NCBI RefSeq assembly: GCF_006442815.1
Contig: NZ_VFVL01000012.1
Span: forward strand, 89,965 to 153,964
Direction of reading: 5' to 3'
Length of the DNA: 64,000 nt
DNA from: Mesorhizobium sp. B2-4-3
Lineage (GTDB): Bacteria; Pseudomonadota; Alphaproteobacteria; Rhizobiales; Rhizobiaceae
The number at the start of each line of letters is the position of its first letter. Position 1 is the first letter of the stretch. Of the stretch, positions 57,210 through 64,000 are shown piece after piece. Made by a program: the position numbers and the translations under genes. Under the pieces are notes generated by a model. It was not told the DNA's origin, searched no databases, and saw only the letters and a program-made list of their open reading frames with translations.

Positions 57210-58400
57210 TCAGGCTGCTTTTTTGTTCTTGGTGGCTTCGCGCCAGGCCGCGACGGCCTTTTCGGCGGCTTCGGCTAGTGTGTCGGCGACGATCACCGCC
57301 TCGCCGGAATCGGCCAGGATCTTGCGCCCCTCCTCGACCTTGGTGCCGGAAAGGCGCACCACCAGTGGCACATCGACGCCGACCTCGCGGATCGCCTTGA
57401 TGACGCCTTCGGCCACCCAGTCGCAGCGGTTGATGCCGGCGAAGATGTTGACCAGGATGGCCTCGACATTCTTGTCGCCGAGCACCGCGCGGAAGGATTT
57501 CGCCACCCGTTCGGGCGAGGCGCCGCCGCCGATGTCGAGGAAATTGGCCGGCTCGCCACCGGCGATCTTGATCATGTCCATCGTCGCCATGGCGAGGCCG
57601 GCGCCGTTGATGATGCAGCCGATATTGCCGTCCAAGCCCACATAGGAGAGGCCGCGGTCGCTGGCGAAGGTCTCGCGCGGGTCTTCCTGGCTCTTGTCGC
57701 GCAATTCAGAGATTTCCGGGCGGCGAAACAGCGCGTTCTCATCGAAGGACATCTTGGCGTCGAGCGCGACGAGGCTGCCGTCGCGCGTCACCACCAGCGG
57801 ATTGATCTCCAGCATCGTGGCGTCGTAATCACGGAACACCCGGTAGCAGCCGAGGATGGTTTCGGTCGCCTTGCCGATCAGATTGTCCTCGAGCCCGAGG
57901 CCGAAGGCGATCTCGCGCGCCTGGAAGCGCTGCATGCCGACGCCCGGATCGACGGTGGCGCGGATGATCGAATCCGGCGCCGTCTCGGCGATCTCCTCGA
58001 TCTCCATGCCGCCGGCCGCCGACGCCACGATCATGACGCGCTCTTCCTTGCGGTCGAGCACGAAGCCGAGATAGAGCTCCTGCGCGATATCGACGGCTTC
58101 CTCGAGATAGAGGCGCGAGATCAGCTTGCCGCGCGGTCCGGTCTGGTGGGTCACCAGCTTGCGCCCGAGCATGGCTTCGGCCGCGTTGGAGATCTCCTCG
58201 TCATTCGAGCAGAGCTTGATGCCGCCGGCCTTGCCGCGCGCGCCGGAGTGAACCTGCGCCTTCAGCACCCATTTCGCGCCGCCGATCTCCCTGGCACGGT
58301 AGGTCGCCTGTTCGGGGCTGTAGGCGAGGCCGCCGCGCGGCACATGCACGCCGTGGCGGGCAAGCAGTTCCTTGGCCTGGTATTCGTGGATGTCCATCAT
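57210..58400 (-). CDS. mtkA: Malate-CoA ligase (malate thiokinase) beta subunit
   Basis: This 396-residue ATP-grasp subunit is homologous to Suc[21 protein letters not shown] begins the ATP-grasp fold, [14 protein letters not shown] is the nucleotide loop, and [13 protein letters not shown] and [15 protein letters not shown] are in the ligase domain. The start is ATG 58398-58400 or the next codon. It lies between mcl (15 bp upstream) and mtkB. The assignment as malate rather than succinate ligase rests on gene context. Confidence 0.88.
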   Translation of the reverse strand: MMDIHEYQAKELLARHGVHVPRGGLAYSPEQATYRAREIGGAKWVLKAQVHSGARGKAGGIKLCSNDEEISNAAEAMLGRKLVTHQTGPRGKLISRLYLEEAVDIAQELYLGFVLDRKEERVMIVASAAGGMEIEEIAETAPDSIIRATVDPGVGMQRFQAREIAFGLGLEDNLIGKATETILGCYRVFRDYDATMLEINPLVVTRDGSLVALDAKMSFDENALFRRPEISELRDKSQEDPRETFASDRGLSYVGLDGNIGCIINGAGLAMATMDMIKIAGGEPANFLDIGGGASPERVAKSFRAVLGDKNVEAILVNIFAGINRCDWVAEGVIKAIREVGVDVPLVVRLSGTKVEEGRKILADSGEAVIVADTLAEAAEKAVAAWREATKNKKAA

Positions 58401-58415
58401 GTCCTCCCGGTCATT

Positions 58416-59396
58416 CTATTGTGCGGCGGCTTGCGGCTTCTTTTCGCTAACACGTTGGCCGGCGCGCTCGATCGCCTCGTTGACCACCAGCACGTTGCGC
58501 GCCATGCGCTCCGACGCCGCGTCGATCATCTTGCCGTCGAGCGCCGCCGCCCCCTTGCCGAGCGCCTCGGCCTCCTTCAGCACTTCGAGGATACGCCTGG
58601 CCCGCGTGACTTCTTTCTCCGGCGGCGAGAACACGTCGTTGGCCAAGGCGATCTGCGAGGGGTGGATCGCCCATTTGCCTTCGATGCCGAGTGCCGCGGC
58701 GCGCCTGGCGGCCGCCTTGTAGCCTTCGGGATCGGAGAAATCGCCGAACGGTCCGTCGATGGCGCGCAGGCCATAGGCGCGGCAGGCGACCGTCATGCGC
58801 GACAGCGCGAAATGCCACTGGTCGCCGGGATAGTCGGGGTTGAGGCCGCCGATGTTGACGGTGCGCGCCTTGTTTGAGGCGGCATAGTCGGCGACACCGA
58901 AATGCATGGCTTCCAGCCGACCGGGCGTAGCGGCGATCGCCTCGACATTGGCCATGCCGAGCGCCGTCTCGATCAGCGCTTCCAGGCCGACGCGGGTCTT
59001 GAAACCCTTGGCCATCTCGATCTGGTTGACCATGGCCTCGACCATATAGAGGTCGGCCGGCACGCCGACCTTCGGCACCAGGATGGTGTCCAGCCGGTCG
59101 CCTGCCTGCTCCATGACGTCGACGACGTCGCGGTACATGTAATGCGTGTCGAGGCCGTTGATGCGCACCGAGACGGCCTTGCCCTTGGCGCGCCAGTCGA
59201 TGTCGTTCAGCGCCTGGATGATGTTCTTGCGGGCGCGCTCCTTGTCGGGCGGCGCGACCGCATCCTCGATGTCGAGGAAGACGAAGTCGGCGGCGCTGTT
59301 GGCCGCCTTGTCGATCATCTCCGGGCTCGAACCCGGGACGGCGAGCTCGCTGCGCTGCAGCCTGAGTTTCTTCAGATGGTTGATGGTGTGGCTCAT
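58416..59396 (-). CDS. mcl: L-malyl-CoA lyase
   Basis: The 326-residue HpcH/CitE-family Mg-dependent aldolase cleaves malyl-CoA to acetyl-CoA and glyoxylate (and may act on beta-methylmalyl-CoA). LRLQRSELAVPGSSPEMIDK, FVFLDIEDAVAPPDKERAR, LEALIETALGMANVEAIA and GKWAIHPSQIALANDVFSP carry the acidic metal ligands and CoA-binding arginine. It is co-transcribed with the aminotransferase and malate thiokinase genes, giving a coherent glyoxylate-regenerating module. Confidence 0.92.
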   Translation of the reverse strand: MSHTINHLKKLRLQRSELAVPGSSPEMIDKAANSAADFVFLDIEDAVAPPDKERARKNIIQALNDIDWRAKGKAVSVRINGLDTHYMYRDVVDVMEQAGDRLDTILVPKVGVPADLYMVEAMVNQIEMAKGFKTRVGLEALIETALGMANVEAIAATPGRLEAMHFGVADYAASNKARTVNIGGLNPDYPGDQWHFALSRMTVACRAYGLRAIDGPFGDFSDPEGYKAAARRAAALGIEGKWAIHPSQIALANDVFSPPEKEVTRARRILEVLKEAEALGKGAAALDGKMIDAASERMARNVLVVNEAIERAGQRVSEKKPQAAAQ

Positions 59397-59406
59397 GGTC
59401 CGCTCC

Positions 59407-60597
59407 TCACGCCGCCTTGGCGACCGGGACGCCGGCCGTGCGGCGGAAGTGCTCGATCGCCGCGGCCACGCCCGAGCCGGGCGCCAGACGCACGCCGCAA
59501 TCGAGCAGCGCCATTTCAGCCGCCGACAGCGAGGCGCAGACCATCACCTCGTTCAACCAGCCGAGATGGCCGATGCGGAAGACTTTTCCGAACACCTTGT
59601 TCAAGCCGCCGCCGAGCGACGTCTGGTAGGCCTGGTAAGCGCGCTTGACGACATCGCCGCTATCGATGCCTTCCGGCACCATAATGGCGCTGACCGTGTC
59701 GGAATGCCATTTCGGCGCCTTGGCGCTGAGCTTCAGGCCCCAGGCGTCGACCGCCTTGCGCACGCCTTCGGCAAGGCGATGGTGGCGGGCGAAGATGTTG
59801 TCGAGCCCTTCCTCCTCGATCAGGTCGAGCGAGGCGCGTAGGCCGCGCAGCAGCTGCGTCGCCGGCGTGTAGGGGAAATAGCCGGCATCGTTGGCGCGGA
59901 TCATGTCCTCGAAGGAGAAGAAGCAGCGTCGGTGCGTCGAAACCCGCGAGGCGGCCAGCGCCTTCTTGCTGACCGACAGGAAACCGAGGCCGGCCGGCAG
60001 CATGAAACCTTTCTGCGAGCCGCTGACGGCGCAGTCGACGCCCCACTCCTCCTGGCGGAAGTCGATCGAGCCGATCGAGGAGACGCCGTCGACGAAGAGG
60101 AGCGCCGGGTGGTTCGCCGCATCGAGCGCGGCGCGGCAGCCGGCGACGTCGCTGGTGACGCCCGTCGCGGTCTCGTTCTGCGTGCAGAAGACCGCCTTGA
60201 TAAGATGCGCCTTGTCGGCCTTAAGCCGCTCCGCATAGATTTCGAGCGGAACGCCGGTGCCCCATTCGCAGTCGATGAGGTCGACCACGAAGCCGAGGCG
60301 CTCGGCCATGTCGACCCACAGATGCGAGAACTGGCCGAAGCGCGACATCAGCACTTTGTCGCCTGGGCTGAGCACATTCGTCATCGCCGCCTCCCAGGCG
60401 CCAGTGCCGGAGGAGGGGTAGATGAAGACGCGACCGGTCTCGTTCTTGAAGACTCGCTTGATGTCCTCGAACAGCGGTAAGGTCAGGTCGGGGAAGGAGG
60501 CGGCGCGCATATCCTCCATCGGCAGATTCATGGCCTGCCGGACTTGCTCCGGAATGTTGGTGGGCCCCGGGATGAAAAGATGCGTGAACCCAGCCAT
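59407..60597 (-). CDS. sgaA: Serine-glyoxylate aminotransferase
   Basis: This 396-residue class V PLP enzyme converts serine plus glyoxylate into hydroxypyruvate plus glycine. FIPGPTNIPEQVRQAM is the N-terminal signature and the PLP lysine lies in SGSQKGFMLPAG (about residue 196). LFVDGVSSIGSIDFR includes the cofactor Asp. The start is ATG 60595-60597 (MAGFTHLF); the frame extends upstream into non-conserved sequence. It is the first gene of the serine-cycle operon, downstream of the LuxR-type regulator. Confidence 0.92.
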   Translation of the reverse strand: MAGFTHLFIPGPTNIPEQVRQAMNLPMEDMRAASFPDLTLPLFEDIKRVFKNETGRVFIYPSSGTGAWEAAMTNVLSPGDKVLMSRFGQFSHLWVDMAERLGFVVDLIDCEWGTGVPLEIYAERLKADKAHLIKAVFCTQNETATGVTSDVAGCRAALDAANHPALLFVDGVSSIGSIDFRQEEWGVDCAVSGSQKGFMLPAGLGFLSVSKKALAASRVSTHRRCFFSFEDMIRANDAGYFPYTPATQLLRGLRASLDLIEEEGLDNIFARHHRLAEGVRKAVDAWGLKLSAKAPKWHSDTVSAIMVPEGIDSGDVVKRAYQAYQTSLGGGLNKVFGKVFRIGHLGWLNEVMVCASLSAAEMALLDCGVRLAPGSGVAAAIEHFRRTAGVPVAKAA

Positions 60598-60705
60598 GCG
60601 CGAAACTCCTCCGATCGTTTGGGATAGTGGAGGAAGTTTCGTCCCGGCGAGGCTCGGCAACAACACCTTGCCGGGTAAGTTGTTGGCCCTTGCGGGTGGG
60701 ATGGT

Positions 60706-60726
60706 CCTACCCGATTGGCCTACCCG
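60706..60726. promoter_or_regulatory. Direct repeat CCTACCCG upstream of sgaA
   Basis: Two perfect CCTACCCG octamers (60706-60713 and 60719-60726), 13 bp apart start to start, lie 109-130 bp before the aminotransferase start, near the regulator's 3' end. It is a candidate activator binding site for the serine-cycle operon. Confidence 0.4.
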
Positions 60727-60732
60727 GGCAGC

Positions 60733-61464
60733 CTAACCGAAAGGCGGTTTGGACGTGCGGCGTTTCTCGCTGGAATAAAGCGCGACGGCCATCGCGCGGT
60801 TGCGCACGTCCAGCTTGTCATAGAGATTCTTCAGGTGATACTTCACCGTGTTCTCGGAAATCCCGGTCCGCGTTGCGATCTGCAGGTTGGTCCAGCCGTC
60901 GGAAAGCACCGCCAGCAACTCGCGCTCGCGCACGGTGAGGCGGGACAAGGGCGTGTCGTTGACCTTGTTGATGTCGATATAGGGGATGCAGATGCGGCCA
61001 TGCGCGACCGCAAGGATCGTCTCGAAGATCACCGGCGGCTCGTCGAACTGGAAGCAGTAGCCCTGCGCGCCAAGGCGCACGCATTGCTTCAGGATGCCGA
61101 TGTCGTGGTCGTTGGAGAAAATCGTGATACGCACACCGAGCTCGCGGTTCTGGACCTCCGTGAGGACGTCGGCGCCATCCATATCGGCGAGCTTCCAGCC
61201 GACGACAGCAACATCGAATTTCGTGGCGGCGGCCAGTTCCAGGAATTGCGCGCCGCTGTGCACAACACCGAGCAAATCGAAACGGCCGTCGCATTCCAGC
61301 ATTTCGCGCAGTGCCGAAACGACGAACGGATTGCGCTCGGCAACGACCACGCGAACGCGCTGCTCGGCATTTCCTTGGTTCGTCTTTGCGGACTTGATGT
61401 TCAAGGGCAGCGTTTGTCCTCGGACTGTTTGGCGATGCGTTGATCCTGCTGGATCATGCATCAT
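60733..61464 (-). CDS. LuxR/NarL-type regulator with degenerate receiver domain
   Basis: This 243-residue protein has a receiver-like domain (about 35-150) and a C-terminal LuxR helix-turn-helix (about 170-235) with LTVRERELLAVLSDGWTN and SENTVKYHLKNLYDKLDVRN. In the receiver the acidic pair is replaced (VVVAERNPF), and the phospho-acceptor Asp is Gly in FDVAVVGWKLADMDG. Classical phosphorylation is therefore unlikely. No sensor kinase is nearby. It precedes the serine-cycle operon on the same strand and is its likely regulator. Confidence 0.85.
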   Translation of the reverse strand: MMHDPAGSTHRQTVRGQTLPLNIKSAKTNQGNAEQRVRVVVAERNPFVVSALREMLECDGRFDLLGVVHSGAQFLELAAATKFDVAVVGWKLADMDGADVLTEVQNRELGVRITIFSNDHDIGILKQCVRLGAQGYCFQFDEPPVIFETILAVAHGRICIPYIDINKVNDTPLSRLTVRERELLAVLSDGWTNLQIATRTGISENTVKYHLKNLYDKLDVRNRAMAVALYSSEKRRTSKPPFG

Positions 61465-61691
61465 GACAATTCTGCCTCAATGGGGAAGGGGTGCTCTTTC
61501 CCCAGCGACATGCGCTGTCGCGTCGGCTGAAGCGATTGTCACGCCTGCGACGGGGACGCCGCATGCTGCTCTTGAAGGGGGTGCGAGCCGAAGACAACCG
61601 CCACATTTCCTTGGCTATTCCGTGCGCTAGAGCGACATCTTTCCAAGACGAATCCTATTACCGCGCTATCTGCCGCACAGGGTTTGGATTT

Positions 61692-61718
61692 CCCGAAAAG
61701 CGGTTTCCACTTTTCGGG
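61692..61718. repeat. CCCGAAAAG / CTTTTCGGG palindrome
   Basis: Perfect 9-bp arms surround a 9-nt loop, followed by GATCATGCACTAGA. It belongs to the same repeat family as 38195-38239. It lies in the gap 61465-61766 between the LuxR-type regulator and mgtE, which otherwise shows only a GGGGAA...TTCCCC hairpin near 61481. Confidence 0.7.
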
Positions 61719-61766
61719 ATCATGCACTAGACCTCATTTCGGGATTCCTCGTTGCGGGAGGCGCTG

Positions 61767-63185
61767 GTGGAAGGCCAGGACAGACAGACGACCGGCGCCG
61801 CGCCCGCCGAGGAGCACCATGCCGACATCTATGGCGAGGACGGCGCCGTGCGCGCCTCCTTCCTTGCCCAGATCGGCGCGGCGATCGCCGACCGCGACAC
61901 GATCACCCTCAAGCGCCAAGTCGACGACCTGCACCAGTCGGAGCTCGGCGACGTGCTGGAGGCGCTTCATCCCGAACAGCGCCGCGCGCTGGTCGAGCTG
62001 CTCGGCTCCGATTTCGACTTCTCCGCGCTGACCGAGGTCGACGAGGCGATCCGCCTCGATATCGTCGACAATCTGCCCAACGCGCAGATCGCGCAGGCGG
62101 TGCAGGAGCTCGATTCCGACGACGCCGTCTACATCCTCGAGGACCTCGAGAAGGAAGACCAGGACGAGATCCTGTCGCAGCTGCCTTTCACCGAGCGCAT
62201 CAGGCTCAGGCGCTCGCTCGACTATCCGGAGGAGACAGCCGGCCGGCGCATGCAGACCGAGTTCGTCGCCGTGCCGCCCTTCTGGACGATCGGCCAGACC
62301 ATCGACTACATGCGCGAGGACAAGAACCTGCCCGAGCGCTTCAGCCAGATCTTCGTCATCGACCCGAGCTTCAAGCTGCTCGGCGCCATCGACCTCGACC
62401 AGATCCTGCGTACCAAGCGCGCGGTCAAGGTCGAGGAGGTCATGCACGAGACCCTGCATGCGATCCCGGCCACGATGGACCAGGAAGAGGCGGCGCGCGA
62501 GTTCGAACAATACAACCTGCTCTCCGCCGCCGTGGTCGACGAGAACGGGCGGCTGGTCGGCGTGCTGACCATCGACGACGTGGTCGACGTCATCCAGGAG
62601 GAGGCGGAAGAGGACCTTCTGCGCATGGGCGGCGTCGGCGACGAGGAACTGTCCGACACGGTGCTCGCCACCTCGCGCTCGCGCGTGCCCTGGCTGCTGG
62701 TCAACCTTGTGACCGCCTTCCTCGCCGCTTCGGTGATCGGCCTGTTCGACCGCACGATCGAGCATATCGTGGCGCTGGCGGTGCTGATGCCGATCGTCGC
62801 CGGCATGGGCGGCAATGCCGGTTCGCAGACCATGACCGTCACCGTGCGCGCGCTGGCGACGCGGGAGCTCGACATCTACAACGCGGCGCGCATCATCCGC
62901 CGCGAGGTCGGCGTCGGTTTCATCAACGGCATGGTGTTCGCGGTGCTCATCGGCATGGTTGCCGGTTTCTGGTTCCGCGACGCCAATCTGGGCGGCATCA
63001 TCGCGGCGGCGATGATCATCAACATGTTCGCCGCCGCACTGGCCGGGATTCTCATCCCGCTGCTGCTTGACCGTTTCAAGATCGATCCGGCCGTGGCCTC
63101 CGCCGTCTTCGTCACCACCGTTACCGACGTCGTCGGCTTCTTTGCTTTCCTTGGGTTGGCTACCTGGTGGTTCAGCATTCGCTAA
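61767..63185 (+). CDS. mgtE: Magnesium transporter MgtE
   Basis: This Mg2+ channel of about 472 residues has an N-terminal MgtE-N superhelical domain (LHQSELGDVLEALHPEQRRAL), a pair of CBS domains that sense Mg2+ (about 150-275), and a C-terminal five-helix pore with PIVAGMGGNAGSQTMTVTVR. The start is taken as GTG 61767 because GGGAGG lies 5 nt upstream; TTG 61752 is in frame as an alternative. It is transcribed alone. Confidence 0.93.
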   Translation: MEGQDRQTTGAAPAEEHHADIYGEDGAVRASFLAQIGAAIADRDTITLKRQVDDLHQSELGDVLEALHPEQRRALVELLGSDFDFSALTEVDEAIRLDIVDNLPNAQIAQAVQELDSDDAVYILEDLEKEDQDEILSQLPFTERIRLRRSLDYPEETAGRRMQTEFVAVPPFWTIGQTIDYMREDKNLPERFSQIFVIDPSFKLLGAIDLDQILRTKRAVKVEEVMHETLHAIPATMDQEEAAREFEQYNLLSAAVVDENGRLVGVLTIDDVVDVIQEEAEEDLLRMGGVGDEELSDTVLATSRSRVPWLLVNLVTAFLAASVIGLFDRTIEHIVALAVLMPIVAGMGGNAGSQTMTVTVRALATRELDIYNAARIIRREVGVGFINGMVFAVLIGMVAGFWFRDANLGGIIAAAMIINMFAAALAGILIPLLLDRFKIDPAVASAVFVTTVTDVVGFFAFLGLATWWFSIR

Positions 63186-63210
63186 AGCAAGAAGGCGCCG
63201 TCAATTGACT

Positions 63211-63220
63211 TTTACGTAAA
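63211..63220. promoter_or_regulatory. TTTACGTAAA palindrome upstream of the MerR-type gene
   Basis: A perfect 10-bp palindrome overlaps a TTGACT hexamer about 110 bp before the regulator's start. MerR-type proteins bind dyads in promoter spacers, so this is a candidate autoregulatory operator. Confidence 0.35.
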
Positions 63221-63330
63221 TGCCGTGCGAGGTTGCCCCCTGGGGTCACGTGCCGATTCCGGCACGGGATGGGTCTGATCGGAGGGAAGGGCGACGCACC
63301 AAGCGGCGATGCCCGGGCTTGGGAGCGGGA

Positions 63331-63717
63331 ATGCGGGAATATTACACGATCACCGAGCTGACACGCGAATTCGACGTGTCGACGCGGACGTTGCGTTTTT
63401 ACGAGGACGAAGGGCTGGTGCAGCCTGTAAGGCGCGGCCGCACGCGGCTGTTCCGGCCGTCCGACCGGCACCTGATCCGCCAGATCATGCGCGGAAAAAG
63501 GCTCGGCTTCTCGATCAACGAGATCCGCGAGATTATCCAGATGTACAAGGAGCCGCCCGGCGAGGTCGGCCAACTCAAGCTGATGATCAAGCGCATTGAG
63601 GAGAAACGCGAGGATCTGCGCCAGAAGCGGCGCGACCTGGAGGAGACGCTGGCCGAGCTGGACCAGGCTGAAGAGTCCTGCGTGGAGCGGCTGGCTGAGT
63701 TGGGTGTGAATACGTAG
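63331..63717 (+). CDS. MerR family transcriptional regulator
   Basis: This 128-residue regulator has an N-terminal MerR winged helix (YTITELTREFDVSTRTLRFY, then EDEGLVQPVRRGRTRLF) and a C-terminal coiled coil (about 80-120). It lacks the cysteines of metal-sensing MerR proteins. The pattern is like LiuR-type regulators of branched-chain amino acid or fatty acid degradation, but its target genes are not in the window. The start is ATG 63331 (MREYYTITEL), with GGGAGCGGGA upstream. Confidence 0.88.
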   Translation: MREYYTITELTREFDVSTRTLRFYEDEGLVQPVRRGRTRLFRPSDRHLIRQIMRGKRLGFSINEIREIIQMYKEPPGEVGQLKLMIKRIEEKREDLRQKRRDLEETLAELDQAEESCVERLAELGVNT

Positions 63718-63768
63718 CCCGCTGACAGCCCAAAGAATCCCGCTAGGTGGCACAAACGTTCGAGATTG

Positions 63769-63965
63769 GCCGGAGCCTCCCGAACTTCGTCATCCTTGGG
63801 CGTAGCGACGCGAAGCGGAGCGAAGACCCGAGGATCCATTCCGTGACCTTCGCCGGAGGATGAGGACGGTGCAGAACAAGGCTTTCTGCACCGCAGCAAC
63901 GCCGATAGGCAACGGCATGGATTCTAGACGTTATGACCGTGGTCTGAGCGGCGGCCCGTCCTAAG
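63769..63965. repeat. Dispersed rhizobial repeat, copy 2
   Basis: This is a diverged copy of the element at 845-1026. It shares CGTCATCCTTGGGCG-type ends, AGCGACGCGAAGCGGAGCGA, a CCATTCCGTGACCTT centre, GGTGCAGAA and ACGGCATGGATTCTAG. The gap after the MerR-type gene holds nothing else to the window end. Confidence 0.7.
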
Positions 63966-64000
63966 TCTTTGCAGCTGTAAAGCAAACGGGGATTGCTTCG

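Overview
The window is high-GC alphaproteobacterial chromosome, most likely Mesorhizobium or a close relative in the Rhizobiales. The basis is the rhizobial gene order (nuoA-N, birA, rnj, mce, DUF1467, proS, lolC, lolD), aerobic-type cobalamin genes, a serine-cycle cluster, and several families of short palindromic repeats typical of rhizobial genomes. This is inference from gene content; no database was searched. There is no rRNA, IS element or CRISPR array.

Layout. 1-4.4 kb: a Nudix protein, a dispersed repeat and a MacA/MacB-type efflux operon. 4.4-10.5 kb: a mixed accessory stretch with a PhzF protein, tRNA-Lys(CTT), cytochrome c, an O-methyltransferase, an AraC regulator, two unrecognised envelope proteins and a cobT 3' fragment. 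10.7-26.8 kb: a cobalamin operon on the minus strand behind a B12 riboswitch (DUF1636-cobW-cobN-cobG-cobH-cobI-cobJ, then cobL-cobE-cobM-cobA-cobB-cobV-cobT). cobK lies inside it on the opposite strand. Three of these genes (cobN, cobG, cobE) carry palindromic repeats inserted in frame. 26.8-28.0 kb: a YcaQ-type DNA glycosylase. 28.3-44.3 kb: the complete respiratory complex I operon nuoA-N, with an extra helix-hairpin-helix gene between nuoF and nuoG whose C-terminal domain matches an extension on NuoE.

44.3-54.1 kb: birA, RNase J, methylmalonyl-CoA epimerase, a DUF1467 protein, a small RNA with its own promoter and terminator, proS, lolC, lolD, a 28-codon membrane peptide gene under two overlapping LexA boxes, an unusual M50 protease and lipB. 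54.25-56.3 kb: tRNA-Leu(GAG) followed by a lower-GC island holding an AvcD-type anti-phage dCTP deaminase and a small divergent gene. 56.3-61.5 kb: serine-cycle genes (mtkB, mtkA, mcl, serine-glyoxylate aminotransferase) and a LuxR-type regulator whose receiver domain lacks its phosphorylation site. 61.7-64 kb: an MgtE magnesium transporter, a MerR-family regulator and a second copy of the dispersed repeat.

The most noteworthy items are the putative LexA-controlled single-pass micro-protein (51813-51899), which has the size, topology and regulation expected of a SidA-like SOS division inhibitor; the tRNA-adjacent AvcD island; the palindromes tolerated inside three B12 genes; and the minus-strand sRNA upstream of proS.
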